Shown here one piece after another: positions 7,612-17,670 of a stretch of DNA of 45,708 nt; the stretch's first letter is position 1, and every line of letters begins with the position of its first letter. The translations under genes were made by a program, and so were the position numbers. The notes beneath the pieces were generated by a model, which did no database searches, was not told the DNA's origin, and saw only the letters and a list, made by a program, of their open reading frames with translations. The DNA lies in the NCBI GenBank assembly GCA_903858935.1, contig CAIOKO010000174.1, positions 1 through 45,708 of the forward strand, in the 5' to 3' direction. This DNA comes from an uncultured Schlesneria sp. Its GTDB lineage: Bacteria > Planctomycetota > Planctomycetia > Planctomycetales > Planctomycetaceae.

Positions 7612-10143
7612 ATGCCGAAATTGATCTGCGACATCGTATCTGATCCGCGTCCCGCCATACGGATTGTCGGGGCACGCACACACAATCTTCAATCGATTGA
7701 TGTCGAAATCCCTGTCGGTCAATTGACGGTCATAACCGGCGTAAGTGGCAGTGGAAAAAGTTCCCTCGCCTTCAAAACGATCTTCGCTCACGGGCAGTGG
7801 CGCTTTCTGTCGTCCGTTTCAGCCCGGTCGCGCGAATTGCTGCAGGAGGTTGAACGACCCGACGTCGATTTGATTGATGGTTTACCACCGGTCCTGTGTG
7901 TTGAACAGCAGACTTCTGGCGCACGAAAACGCTCGACGGTTGCCACCATCTCGGATATTTATGATTACTTGCGACTGCTCTTCGCGCGGATTGGCCGACT
8001 TTATTGCCCGGCATGTCATGAGCCGGTCACAGCTCAATCTCGCTCTGATATTGTCAATCAGGCATTGCAAAGTCATGACGGTCAGAAAGTGATCGTGCTG
8101 GCGCCGATCGTTCGAGGTCGTGCCGGTGAGCATGCCAGTGTCTTTGTCCAGATCGTTAAGGATGGTTTTGTACGAGCCCGCGTCGACGGTGAACTGATTG
8201 ACGCAGCCGCTCCTCCCGAACTGGTCAAGTCCAAGCCGCACGATATCGACGTTGTCGTTGACCGACTGATCATGAAACCTGGAGTTCGTCCGCGACTGGA
8301 AGAATCGGTTGATCTCGCCCTGCAACTTGGCCATGGACAATGCGTCCTTAGTCACGAGACCCCCAGCGGGTGGCAAGACCGTCTTTACAACAGCCAGCTT
8401 GCCTGTGCGAAGTGTGGAACCAGCTTTCCCACACTCGAACCTCGATCATTCAGCTTTAACAGCGCTGTGGGTGCTTGTGAAACGTGTCAGGGGCTGGGCG
8501 TTGTTACCGAATCGGACGAATCATCTAAAGTCTGTCCGTCATGCGAAGGGACTCGCCTCGGTCCGATTGCACGAGCGGTTCAAATCGATGGAACGAGCAT
8601 CACACGATTCTGTGCCATGTCTCCCAGCGAAGCGACACAATGCGTTTTAAGCTGGGGCGAGCTGAACTCGTCCCCCTCAAATAAGGCTGATTTTGATGAA
8701 CAGCGTCGGTCGGCCTTCCAACACCTTTTGCCAGAAATTACCAACCGCTTGAGATCGCTCACCGAAATTGGGCTTGATTATCTGACCCTCGATCGCAGTG
8801 GCGACACTCTTTCTGCGGGCGAGCTTCAGAGGACGAGGCTGGCCGCATGCTTGGGAAGCCCGCTGAGTGGCGTCTGCTACATCCTGGACGAACCAACTGC
8901 TGGATTGCATGCCAGTGACACGGCAAGACTGCTGAAATCACTGATGCGATTGCGTGACGAAGGGAACACAATCCTGCTGGTCGAGCATGATCTGGATGTC
9001 ATCCGAGCTGCAGATCATGTGATTGACCTGGGGCCTGGAGCCGGAACACTCGGCGGGCGATTGATCGCCGCAGGATCTCCTGACGAACTTGTGAGTAACC
9101 CCGCTTCGGTCACAGGACCGTTTTTGATAAAGCAGGGCCAAAATCGTGTGGGACAAACGGCAGGCACAGAATTCCCCTCAATAGCAATCAATCTTCCTGC
9201 TGCATCCTTGATTCGCCTAACCGGTGCGACCCTGCATCGCCTGAAAAATGTCACGATTGAGATTCCGTTGAACCGGATTGTTTGCGTGACAGGTGTCAGC
9301 GGTTCGGGAAAATCCTCGCTTGTCATTCAGACACTGGTTCCAGCGATCCGGCGTGCCCTTGGCGAGAAGATCGCGTGCGGCGGACCATTCCAAGAATTGA
9401 CGGGAGCCGAACACCTGTCGCGAGTGATTCGAGTCGATCAAACGCCCCTCAGTCGTTCGGCGATTTCGACTCCGGCCACGTATTCAGGCCTATGGGACGA
9501 GATCCGGAAAGTGTTCGCCAAGACGAAAGAATCACGGCTGCGCGGGTTCGCGCCACGTCAATTCAGCCTGCACGTTCCCGAAGCGCGATGTGCTCGTTGC
9601 CGTGGACGAGGGCAACTTCCCGTTGAAGAACAGCGATTTGCTGACTGGCAGATCCGCTGCCCGGACTGTGACGGTCGGCGATTCTCGACCACTACTCTTT
9701 CCGTTAGATATCGAGGCCAGTCCGTCGCAGATGTGTTGAACATGAGTTTGACTGATGCGGCGGTCTTTTTTGAAAACTTCCCTCGGCTTGCACAGCCCCT
9801 GAAAGTCTTCTGCGATCTGGGGCTGGGCTATCTGAAACTGGGTCAATCGGCAGCAACGCTATCAGGTGGAGAAGCACAACGCGTGAAATTGGGAACGGAA
9901 CTCGCCAAATCCACGGAAGCAGACCGTTCAACGTTATTCGTTCTGGACGAACCGACAGCGGGTCTGCACATGGCTGACGTTCAACAACTCGTCGGCGTCC
10001 TGAGGAAACTGGTGACGGCAGGTCACTCGATGCTGGTCATCGAACATAATACCGAACTGATCGCCGCCGCCGACTGGCGAATCGAAGTCGGACCCGGTGC
10101 CGGTCCCAACGGTGGTCAAATTACATTCGCCGGCCCTCAATAA
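7612..10143 (+). CDS. UvrA-like ABC ATPase (excinuclease subunit A paralogue, shortened)
   Basis: 843 residues, about 100 shorter than standard UvrA. Two ABC modules are present: Walker A at about residue 43 (GVSGSGKSSLAF) and about residue 559 (GVSGSGKSSLVI), with signatures LSAGELQR (about 400) and LSGGEAQR (about 749). Zinc-finger cysteines are at C265/C268/C289/C292, and a second finger starts CARC near 661. A UvrB-binding-like region is retained between residues 130 and 250. Between CQGLGV (292) and CPSCEGTRL (308) only about ten residues remain, where canonical UvrA has more than 100; this accounts for the short length. It may act in DNA damage recognition or, as for some UvrA2 proteins, in drug tolerance. 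It is divergent from the cyclo-ligase gene. UvrB and UvrC are not in the window. Confidence 0.88.
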   Translation: MPKLICDIVSDPRPAIRIVGARTHNLQSIDVEIPVGQLTVITGVSGSGKSSLAFKTIFAHGQWRFLSSVSARSRELLQEVERPDVDLIDGLPPVLCVEQQTSGARKRSTVATISDIYDYLRLLFARIGRLYCPACHEPVTAQSRSDIVNQALQSHDGQKVIVLAPIVRGRAGEHASVFVQIVKDGFVRARVDGELIDAAAPPELVKSKPHDIDVVVDRLIMKPGVRPRLEESVDLALQLGHGQCVLSHETPSGWQDRLYNSQLACAKCGTSFPTLEPRSFSFNSAVGACETCQGLGVVTESDESSKVCPSCEGTRLGPIARAVQIDGTSITRFCAMSPSEATQCVLSWGELNSSPSNKADFDEQRRSAFQHLLPEITNRLRSLTEIGLDYLTLDRSGDTLSAGELQRTRLAACLGSPLSGVCYILDEPTAGLHASDTARLLKSLMRLRDEGNTILLVEHDLDVIRAADHVIDLGPGAGTLGGRLIAAGSPDELVSNPASVTGPFLIKQGQNRVGQTAGTEFPSIAINLPAASLIRLTGATLHRLKNVTIEIPLNRIVCVTGVSGSGKSSLVIQTLVPAIRRALGEKIACGGPFQELTGAEHLSRVIRVDQTPLSRSAISTPATYSGLWDEIRKVFAKTKESRLRGFAPRQFSLHVPEARCARCRGRGQLPVEEQRFADWQIRCPDCDGRRFSTTTLSVRYRGQSVADVLNMSLTDAAVFFENFPRLAQPLKVFCDLGLGYLKLGQSAATLSGGEAQRVKLGTELAKSTEADRSTLFVLDEPTAGLHMADVQQLVGVLRKLVTAGHSMLVIEHNTELIAAADWRIEVGPGAGPNGGQITFAGPQ

Positions 10144-11011
10144 ACTTTTCGATAAAAGCAGTCAGCAAATCCAAGGATTCATGTGACTGACGAACAGCAG
10201 TCCGAACATTTTTGCGAATAATCCATGAATTTCGAAACTTACTCTTAACGCCGATATTGAAACATCATTCGCAAGTAATCAATGTGCAAGACCGGCTGGC
10301 CATTACAAGTCCGTCCGGCGCGGGCAGACATCGCGGATTGCATCATCTTTCCGTGGCGATATAAAGCGTTATGTGTTTTTGTGGACTAACTGTCGCTTGT
10401 TGTGTTGGTTCTGGCGGTGCTTCGAAGACTTGTCCCTACCCAACGTTGGCTTGGAAGGCGATCAACAGGGATTGTTTGCGATGAGTAGAATAGGACTTAT
10501 ACGACCTATGGGACTTATGAGTGAGGTGCGATACGGGAGTTTGTGCCGGCGGCGGTACGAACGATCACGGAACCGAAATCGGCTGTTTCAATAGGGAAGT
10601 TCCATCGGCCGTCCACTGTGTTTATATCGATCGACATAGCCTGGTTTACGTAAAATGTGTGACAAACTTTCCGACATGTGTGCCAACTAATTTTCCTGCC
10701 AGCGTTCGGGGGAGAAAAATCCCGGGGCTCGTCTGGACTTGCCGGTTGATTGGATTGCGGATGGGCGAACTTGCCTTGGAACGGCTTACGAGTCTTTTTC
10801 AATTGATCGAGCGGCCGGGTAAGATGTTTGGGACGAAGCGGTTCGGGTGGATCCACGCCTCTGGCAATCAGGATGTTCCTCGCGTTCCGTTGAATTAATG
10901 CGTGTACCTGCATCGCGGATCATCGCAGTTTCGCCTTCCCGAAATTCGAATCGGACATACATTATGCTGAAAATCCTTCAACTTGTTGCGTGTTGTCGGC
11001 GGAGACTTGGA
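10144..11011. other. 868-bp gene-free stretch between the uvrA-like gene and the ceramidase fusion
   Basis: Open frames of 125 and 132 codons overlap on opposite strands here (about 10515-10913), but neither has a convincing ribosome site or any recognisable motif, and their composition is unlike neighbouring proteins. A short imperfect direct repeat around 10493-10522 (GGACTTAT twice) is visible. The stretch is long for this gene-dense window and may hold the promoter or leader of the giant gene. Confidence 0.5.
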
Positions 11012-14000
11012 ATGATTCGAGTGCTCCTCGCGCTCTTGATATCGGCGATGGCCACTTACTGGCCTGGTGTCGTGTCCCGGGTTCTGGCTGCTGAGGGGCA
11101 TACCGTCTATTCCGTGGGTGTCGCACAAATCGACGTCACTCCGGATTACCCTGTCAGACTTTCGGGCTTCGGGTTTCGGCGGACCGAGTCTGAAGGGGTG
11201 ACTCAACCGATCTGGGCGAAGGCCCTGGCGATTTCGCTGGATAAGGTCAGCCCGTCCGTCGTCCTGATTACGGTCGATAATCTGGGAATCCCGGCAGCGA
11301 TGTTTGATGAAGTCGCTAAGCGGTTGGTAAATCAGGCGGGCCTGGAACGTTCGCGACTCGCGATCAACTCGTCACATACTCATACCGCTCCCATGCTTCG
11401 CGGAGTGGCACCAACCCTGTTCAGCGGACCGATTCCCGATGAACACTGGCAGCGAATTGACCGCTATACTGCCGAACTGACTGACAAACTGACCTCCGTG
11501 GCACTCGCCGCATTAAACGATCGGGCACCGGCTCGCTTGAGCTGGGGTATCGGTTCGGTCAAGTTTGCGATCAACCGACGGACAAAGGGAGGCCCGGTCG
11601 ATCATGATCTTCCACTACTGGTTGTCAAACAAATTGACGGGGCAATCCGTGCAATCTACGTGAATTATGCCTGCCATTGTGTGACGCTGTCGAACAACAA
11701 AATCAGCGGGGACTGGGCTGGGTATGCCCAGGACCTGATTCAACGGGATTTCCCTAAAGCCATTGCGATGGTCGCGATCGGCTGTGGTGCTGATCAGAAT
11801 CCTTCGTCAGGTGTCACGGGAGACAAGTCGGATATTGCGCTGCAACAGGGAGCTGAAATCGCTGCTGAAGTGAAACGAATGCTTGGCGGATTCCTCGCCC
11901 CGGTTCAGGGTGATATATCGAGCAGCCTGAAGCCGATCACGCTCGATTTCGCTGAACACCCTTCGCAAGCAGCATGGGAAGAAAAGGCAAAAAAGAACGA
12001 CGCGGCGGGATATCACGCACGAGTCCAGCTCGAACGACTGGCTCGTGGCGAGTCGCTGCAGAAGACCTTGAACTATCCGATCACCACGTGGTCATTCGGC
12101 GATTCGCTGGCGATGGTCTTTCTGCCAGGCGAGGTGGTCGTTGATTATTCACGCCGATTGAAACGCGAACTGGATGGAGGTCGACTTTGGATCAACGCCT
12201 ACGCCAATGATTCACCCTGCTATATCCCTTCGGAACGAGTTCTCAAGGAGGGTGGCTATGAGGCTTTAAGTGCTATGTATTACTACGATCGCCCCGGTGT
12301 TTTCAAGACAGGACTGGAGGACCAGATTATTGGTACGGTGCACGAGTCGCTCGATGCAAAATTCGCGGCTCCTTTCGATTCAAAAAAGACGTCTGGAACG
12401 TTGCCAAAATCGCCGCAGCAGTCTCTCGCCTTACTGCAGACGACACCCAATCTGAAAGTCGATCTGGTTTGTGCCGAACCGTTAATTGCTGACCCTGTCG
12501 CCGTCGATTTTGGTCGGGACGGCAGCCTGTGGGTCGCCGAGATGCATGATTATCCCGATGGGTTGCCACGCGGTGAATCTGTTCCGATTGAACAACTCGA
12601 TCCTGATACACCCATACCAGGGGGACGGATACGGCTGGTGCGAGATTCCGATGGCGATGGGCAATTTGATCGATCGACAATTTTTCTCGACAAGATCAGT
12701 ATGCCGACCGGCGTGACGGTCTGGAAAAACGGTGTCCTTGTCTGTGCGGCACCGGATATTCTATTTGCTGAGGATACGGACGGAGATGACAAAGCGGATG
12801 TCGTGAAAAAGCTGTTTACTGGTTTCGGTACAACGAATAGTCAGGCGCGACTGAACAGCCTTTGTGATGGCATGGATGGCTGGGTTTACGGTTCCTGTGG
12901 GCTGTTCGGCGGGACGATCACCAACTTACAGGGGACAAAATTCGAACTTGGTCATCGCGACTTTCGCATCAAGCCTGACACCGGTGAGATCGAAGCAGCA
13001 ACCGGAAGAACTCAACAAGGTCGTGTTCGCGACAGCTACGGAAACTGGTTCGGCTGTGATAACACAAACCTCGCCTATCACTATCCGCTCGCAGAGAATT
13101 ACTTGAAGCGAAACCCACATGTTGCATCTCCTGCAAGCCGGGTGAATCTCGCTCGAACGGCCGATGCCGCTCGACTCTATCCGGCTAAGTCTGACGCACA
13201 GCGATTTGCACTTAGCGGACCTCCCGGCAACGTCACCGCAGCATGCGGAATCGGAGTCTACCGGGACGCTGCACTTGGCCTCGGCTATCAGGACAATCTT
13301 TTCGTTTGTGAACCCGTCAATTTGCTGGTTCACCGCATGACGCTGAAGCCACAAGGGAGCTCGTTCATTGCAGAGCGTCCTGCAAACGAAGCCGATACCG
13401 AGTTTCTGCGATCGACCGACGGCTGGTTTCGTCCAGTTCAAGCGTTAACGGGGCCGGATGGCAACCTGTGGGTTGTCGACATGTACAGATTCCTTATCGA
13501 AAACCCACGTTGGATACCGGAAGCGGAGTTGGCTCCCCTCGACATACATGCGGGAAGCAGACTCGGTCGGATTTACCGAGTGAAAAATGCCGCAGACAAC
13601 CGACCCCCGTTGACGCGCATGGTGGTGATGAGCCGTGGTGAAGGCCCGGAGCAGCCGAGTGCTCAGAAATACTCGGTCTATGAGGACCTTGAGGTGCAAC
13701 GGTTGGAATCGTTGGCCAATTCTGGGGCCAGTTCCATTCCCAAATCGACGCACGATGCATGGCGCAAGGCATCCACCGAAGCCGAGCGAGTAATCGGCTT
13801 TCGAAAACTCGCCGCGACCAGTCAGTTGGATACGGACGACATCCGTCAGGCATTGGCCGACCGAGATCCTCGCATCCGATCATTCGGGATCAGGCTGGCT
13901 GAGCGATCTTCAGCCAGAATTCTGCTTCTTGACACGATCATTTTTTTGGCGACGGACGAAGATCCGCATGTCCGACTGCAGGCCGCTTGTTCACTCGGCG

Positions 14001-16546
14001 AATGGGATGATGCAAGGATCGGTTTGACCCTCGCAAAAATGGCAATCAAGGATGCCAGTGACCCTTATCTCGTCGCTTCGATCTTCAGCAGTGTGAACAG
14101 CAAAAATCTCCAAGCGTTTACCAGGACGATGTTCGAAGAGCTGGCGGGGCAACAGCCACCGCCAGCGCTCATGGCTCCATTTCTAGCTACGGCAGTAGGC
14201 TTTTCCGATGATCAGGCCATCAAGCTGGCTTTGGTCGCAGTAGCGGCTCCCGAAGGACAATTACCAAAGCCGTGGCAGTTGAATGCGATTTCGAATCTTG
14301 TTGGTTCACTCGCCAGGAAGCAGGGGCTGCAACCGATGGACAGCGCGATTGCCGACGTGATCCAGCGGACGCAGGGTCAGGCGCGAGAGATCGCTGTTGG
14401 GGAATCGTTGGGTGAAGATTTACGGCTCGCGGCGATCAAACTGCTGGGGCGGGATGTATCCCGCCGGCCAGACGACGTCAAAGTGCTTGGCCAGTTACTG
14501 TCACCGGTCCATCCACCGAAAGTCCAGCGAGCAGCGGTTGAGGGCTTTGAACGGGTTTCCGGTGACGACGTACCTGGTATTCTCGCAGCTCGTTATCGCG
14601 AATTGTCGCCGGCCGTTCAGCCACAAGTCGTGAATGCGATCATGAGTCGTGCTGCGTGGTATCCGCTCTTGTTTGCAGAAATTGCGAAAGGTGCAATTCC
14701 TCCATCATCAATCACCGCAGCTCAGCGTCAGGAACTTGTCGGTCATCCCAACAAAGAGATCCGAGAACGGGCGACGGAGTTGCTTTCCGCGACGTTCAAC
14801 TCTGACCGCCACGAGGTGATTCAACAGTACAATGCGGCTCTCGATTTAACGGGTGAGACCGATCGAGGGAAGGCTTTGTTTACGAAGAGTTGTTCGCAAT
14901 GCCACAGATTAGGAGATGTCGGCTATTCCGTGGGGCCGAACCTGACGATGGTTGTGAACAAGACGCCGTCATTCTTGTTGCAAGAGATACTGGACCCGAA
15001 TCGCAATGTTGATTCTCGGTATCTTTCTTACGTTGCGTCCACGAAAGAGGGACAGATTCGAACCGGGATCTTATCCAGCGAATCATCGAACAGCGTTACG
15101 CTGACCGCAGCCGAAGGTAAGCAATTCTCGCTTCTTCGAGCCGAAATTGACGAACTTCGAGCGACAGGAAAATCGTTGATGCCCGAAGGGATGGAAAAGG
15201 ATCTTTCGCACCAGGCGGTTGCGGACCTGATTGCGTTCTTAAAATCGTTACCTGCGACCTCAAAGAACATTAACGGAAATAGTCCTGCGGTTGTAAGGCC
15301 ACTCAACGGACGTCTTACATTACCCGCCTCGTCTGCGGCGATTTACGGCGATCACATTACCTTCGAACAACAATTCGGCAACATCGGTTACTGGCACGGA
15401 ATACAGGACCATGTGGCGTGGACGTTCGAACTGCCACAATCCGCCGATTTTGATGTTTACCTGGATGGCGCGTGTGATGCTGCGTCAGAGGGAAATGTAT
15501 ATCGGATCGAAATTGGCGAGCGGTCATTGACCGGACGAATCGCTTCAACGGGTGGCTGGGATCGATACCGTGCTTTAAAGATCGGAACGATCTCGCTGAA
15601 TGGCGGAACTCATCGGGTTGTCGTCCGACCAGACGGCGAAACGATTCGGGGCGCGCTCGTCGATTTGCGGTCCCTGCAAATGGTTCCGGCTGGTGAGGCC
15701 TTCGCTTTAACGCAGTTGAAAGTCCCTGGTCCCGATTCAAGTATCGCAGAAGTGGCTGCTCGAATTCTGGATGACAAACTTTCTGAAGATCAGCGAACTG
15801 CAACTATTGCGCAGCATCCAACCGAGGCGGCGATTCTTGTAGAGAAAATGACGAGCGGCATGCCGAATGATCCGAAGGAAGAATATCGTCGCATCCCCTG
15901 GATCTGGCGAGTGGCTGTCGCCTGCGGAAAGCGCGACGAGGCTGATCAGATCAAGGCGCTGTTGCAGAAGTCGCTACCTCACGTTGGGCAACCGCTGCGC
16001 GACTGGCAATCCGTTGTGATTGGGGGTGGGATCATCAACGGCATTGGACTGAAGGGGGGGTGGCCAAAGTCCCGTATCGACGAGATTTTGCATGGCGATG
16101 CGGAACTGACAAAACGCTGGAAGAACTCGTTGTTACTTGCCGTGAAGATGGCTGATGACGAACGGGTACCGACAGGGACACGATACGACGCATTGCGAAT
16201 CATTGCGCTCGACGACTGGACACTTCGCAGGGAGCAACTGACAAAATATCTGGCCAAAGGAATTCATGACGAATTGCAAATGGGTGCGATCAGCGGGCTG
16301 AGTGACGTCGAATCGAAAGAGGTTCCTCAACTGCTGATTAGTAACCTGGGACACTTTAACGACGAAAATCGCGGTTTGGCGATTAATGCGTTGCTGCGAA
16401 CGAATGAACGGAGCGAACGATTGCTTGATGCCATTGCCGAAGCGAGAATTTCTGGCAAGCTTCTCAATTCCGCTCAGCGCAATTTACTGCTGGAATCGAA
16501 AGAGCTTTCGATCAGTGAGCGGTCAAAAAGGATTTTGGGCGAATGA
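11012..16546 (+). CDS. Secreted neutral-ceramidase-like / PVC-type dehydrogenase / cytochrome c fusion protein
   Basis: An 1844-residue multi-domain exported protein. The ATG at 11012 follows GGAG by 7 nt and opens a signal peptide (MIRVLLALLISAM); an ATG at 10964 is the alternative. Domains by eye: (1) residues about 35-450, a neutral/alkaline ceramidase-like domain with GVAQIDVTPDYPVRLSGFG, the zinc-site SSHTHTAP, a second histidine region (NYACHCVTL) and LPGEVVVDY; (2) about 466-855, the Planctomycetes/Verrucomicrobia membrane-bound dehydrogenase beta-propeller; (3) about 900-1265, helical HEAT-like repeats; (4) about 1285-1413, a PVC-type heme domain with CSQCH at 1294-1298 and a GPNL loop; (5) about 1445-1560, a jelly-roll or CBM-like domain; (6) a helical C-terminus. 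Amidohydrolase plus periplasmic oxidation linked to electron transfer is inferred. Its stop overlaps the next gene's start. Confidence 0.85.
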   Translation: MIRVLLALLISAMATYWPGVVSRVLAAEGHTVYSVGVAQIDVTPDYPVRLSGFGFRRTESEGVTQPIWAKALAISLDKVSPSVVLITVDNLGIPAAMFDEVAKRLVNQAGLERSRLAINSSHTHTAPMLRGVAPTLFSGPIPDEHWQRIDRYTAELTDKLTSVALAALNDRAPARLSWGIGSVKFAINRRTKGGPVDHDLPLLVVKQIDGAIRAIYVNYACHCVTLSNNKISGDWAGYAQDLIQRDFPKAIAMVAIGCGADQNPSSGVTGDKSDIALQQGAEIAAEVKRMLGGFLAPVQGDISSSLKPITLDFAEHPSQAAWEEKAKKNDAAGYHARVQLERLARGESLQKTLNYPITTWSFGDSLAMVFLPGEVVVDYSRRLKRELDGGRLWINAYANDSPCYIPSERVLKEGGYEALSAMYYYDRPGVFKTGLEDQIIGTVHESLDAKFAAPFDSKKTSGTLPKSPQQSLALLQTTPNLKVDLVCAEPLIADPVAVDFGRDGSLWVAEMHDYPDGLPRGESVPIEQLDPDTPIPGGRIRLVRDSDGDGQFDRSTIFLDKISMPTGVTVWKNGVLVCAAPDILFAEDTDGDDKADVVKKLFTGFGTTNSQARLNSLCDGMDGWVYGSCGLFGGTITNLQGTKFELGHRDFRIKPDTGEIEAATGRTQQGRVRDSYGNWFGCDNTNLAYHYPLAENYLKRNPHVASPASRVNLARTADAARLYPAKSDAQRFALSGPPGNVTAACGIGVYRDAALGLGYQDNLFVCEPVNLLVHRMTLKPQGSSFIAERPANEADTEFLRSTDGWFRPVQALTGPDGNLWVVDMYRFLIENPRWIPEAELAPLDIHAGSRLGRIYRVKNAADNRPPLTRMVVMSRGEGPEQPSAQKYSVYEDLEVQRLESLANSGASSIPKSTHDAWRKASTEAERVIGFRKLAATSQLDTDDIRQALADRDPRIRSFGIRLAERSSARILLLDTIIFLATDEDPHVRLQAACSLGEWDDARIGLTLAKMAIKDASDPYLVASIFSSVNSKNLQAFTRTMFEELAGQQPPPALMAPFLATAVGFSDDQAIKLALVAVAAPEGQLPKPWQLNAISNLVGSLARKQGLQPMDSAIADVIQRTQGQAREIAVGESLGEDLRLAAIKLLGRDVSRRPDDVKVLGQLLSPVHPPKVQRAAVEGFERVSGDDVPGILAARYRELSPAVQPQVVNAIMSRAAWYPLLFAEIAKGAIPPSSITAAQRQELVGHPNKEIRERATELLSATFNSDRHEVIQQYNAALDLTGETDRGKALFTKSCSQCHRLGDVGYSVGPNLTMVVNKTPSFLLQEILDPNRNVDSRYLSYVASTKEGQIRTGILSSESSNSVTLTAAEGKQFSLLRAEIDELRATGKSLMPEGMEKDLSHQAVADLIAFLKSLPATSKNINGNSPAVVRPLNGRLTLPASSAAIYGDHITFEQQFGNIGYWHGIQDHVAWTFELPQSADFDVYLDGACDAASEGNVYRIEIGERSLTGRIASTGGWDRYRALKIGTISLNGGTHRVVVRPDGETIRGALVDLRSLQMVPAGEAFALTQLKVPGPDSSIAEVAARILDDKLSEDQRTATIAQHPTEAAILVEKMTSGMPNDPKEEYRRIPWIWRVAVACGKRDEADQIKALLQKSLPHVGQPLRDWQSVVIGGGIINGIGLKGGWPKSRIDEILHGDAELTKRWKNSLLLAVKMADDERVPTGTRYDALRIIALDDWTLRREQLTKYLAKGIHDELQMGAISGLSDVESKEVPQLLISNLGHFNDENRGLAINALLRTNERSERLLDAIAEARISGKLLNSAQRNLLLESKELSISERSKRILGE

Positions 16547-17670
16547 CACATTTTTCGATCAGTGAAATGGAGCTTGAGCAGAGACTTCCGCAGACGTTTT
16601 CCGTAATCCGGGAAGGGCTTGAACGACAACTGCATACCGGTTGCCAGATCTATATTTCTCTTCAGGGAAAAGTCGTCGCCGACTTTGGGATTGGACAAGC
16701 ATCTCCGGCCCATCCAATGACATCGGAGACAATTAATCTTTGGTTATCATCGGGGAAACCTCTCACCGCTGTGGCAATACTGCAGCAGTGGGAACGAGGT
16801 CTGTTGCGCCTGGACGATGCCGTTTCAACGTTCATTCCGGAATTCGGTAACGGAGGAAAAGAACGGATTACGATCAGGCATTTGCTGACCCATACGGGCG
16901 GTATTCGGAACATCGAGACCGGCTGGCCCGATGTGACATGGGATGAAACGATCGGTCGAATCTGTGCGGCACAGGTCGAGACTGATTGGGTCGTCGGGCG
17001 GACAGCGGGGTATCACACCACAACAAGCTGGTTCATCCTGGGAGAAATTCTCGCGAGGCTGACAGGCCGGACTTATGCCGAAGCGATGTGCTTCGAGTTA
17101 TACGAGCCAATGGGACTTATCGAGACGCGGTCTGCATTCACTCCCGGTGAACACGCAAATTATGCCGCACGGCTGGGGTGGATGTACGTTCGCGAACGGG
17201 GGGGATTGCAGTTGCTCGACTGGCACGAATTGCCTCGCTGTCACATGCCCTCGCCAGGCTCGAATACACGGGGCCCCATCCGTGAGCTCGGTCGGTTCTA
17301 CGAAATGCTGTTGAATGAAGGGGACACTCCGCGCGGCCGAATTCTGTCTCCCCAGACCGTCGCCGCGATGACCGCTCGACATCGTGTAGGCGAGTATGAT
17401 TTGACGCTGGCCCACGTTGTCGATTTTGGACTCGGAGTCATCATCGATTCAAACCGTTATGGTATCGAAACGGTTCCGTACGGGTATGGAAAATATTGCT
17501 CACCGAGGACATTCGGGCATGGTGGAGCTCAATCGTCTCAGGGTTGGTGTGACCCTGAATCAGGACTGATCGTCGCCAGCTTTTTCAATGGTCGTCCCGG
17601 CGAGGGCCAGCATGGTCGGCGCTCTCGGAAACTGAATGAAGCAATTTGCGTCGACTTGGATTTGGCTTAA
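16543..17670 (+). CDS. Serine hydrolase of the beta-lactamase class C / PBP4* family
   Basis: 375 residues. The SxxK catalytic motif is SSGK in LWLSSGKPLTAVAIL, the family's conserved RHLLTHTGG segment follows, and the KTG-equivalent is HGG in FGHGGAQSSQGW. The middle motif reads YHT rather than the usual YxN, which may alter catalysis. No signal peptide is visible, so a cytoplasmic location or an esterase/peptidase role is likelier than true beta-lactamase activity. The ATG overlaps the stop of the giant fusion gene (ATGA), so the two are translationally coupled. The substrate is unknown. Confidence 0.85.
   Translation: MTHFSISEMELEQRLPQTFSVIREGLERQLHTGCQIYISLQGKVVADFGIGQASPAHPMTSETINLWLSSGKPLTAVAILQQWERGLLRLDDAVSTFIPEFGNGGKERITIRHLLTHTGGIRNIETGWPDVTWDETIGRICAAQVETDWVVGRTAGYHTTTSWFILGEILARLTGRTYAEAMCFELYEPMGLIETRSAFTPGEHANYAARLGWMYVRERGGLQLLDWHELPRCHMPSPGSNTRGPIRELGRFYEMLLNEGDTPRGRILSPQTVAAMTARHRVGEYDLTLAHVVDFGLGVIIDSNRYGIETVPYGYGKYCSPRTFGHGGAQSSQGWCDPESGLIVASFFNGRPGEGQHGRRSRKLNEAICVDLDLA

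Noticed and set aside
7495-7791. N-terminal extension of the cyclo-ligase
   Set aside because: It would overlap the divergent uvrA-like gene by 180 nt; the ATG at 7494 has AAAGGAG upstream and gives the normal family length.
10515-10913. Overlapping 125- and 132-codon frames on opposite strands upstream of the fusion gene
   Set aside because: No ribosome site, motif or composition like real genes; they are mutual shadows.
10847-11011. Longer N-terminus for the ceramidase fusion
   Set aside because: The upstream 55 residues are basic and non-homologous in look, whereas the ATG at 11012 has GGAG at 7 nt and begins a proper signal peptide.
16543-17670. A true antibiotic-resistance beta-lactamase
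   Set aside because: There is no signal peptide, the YxN motif is altered and the gene is coupled to a catabolic-looking gene; the family is mostly esterases and peptidases.
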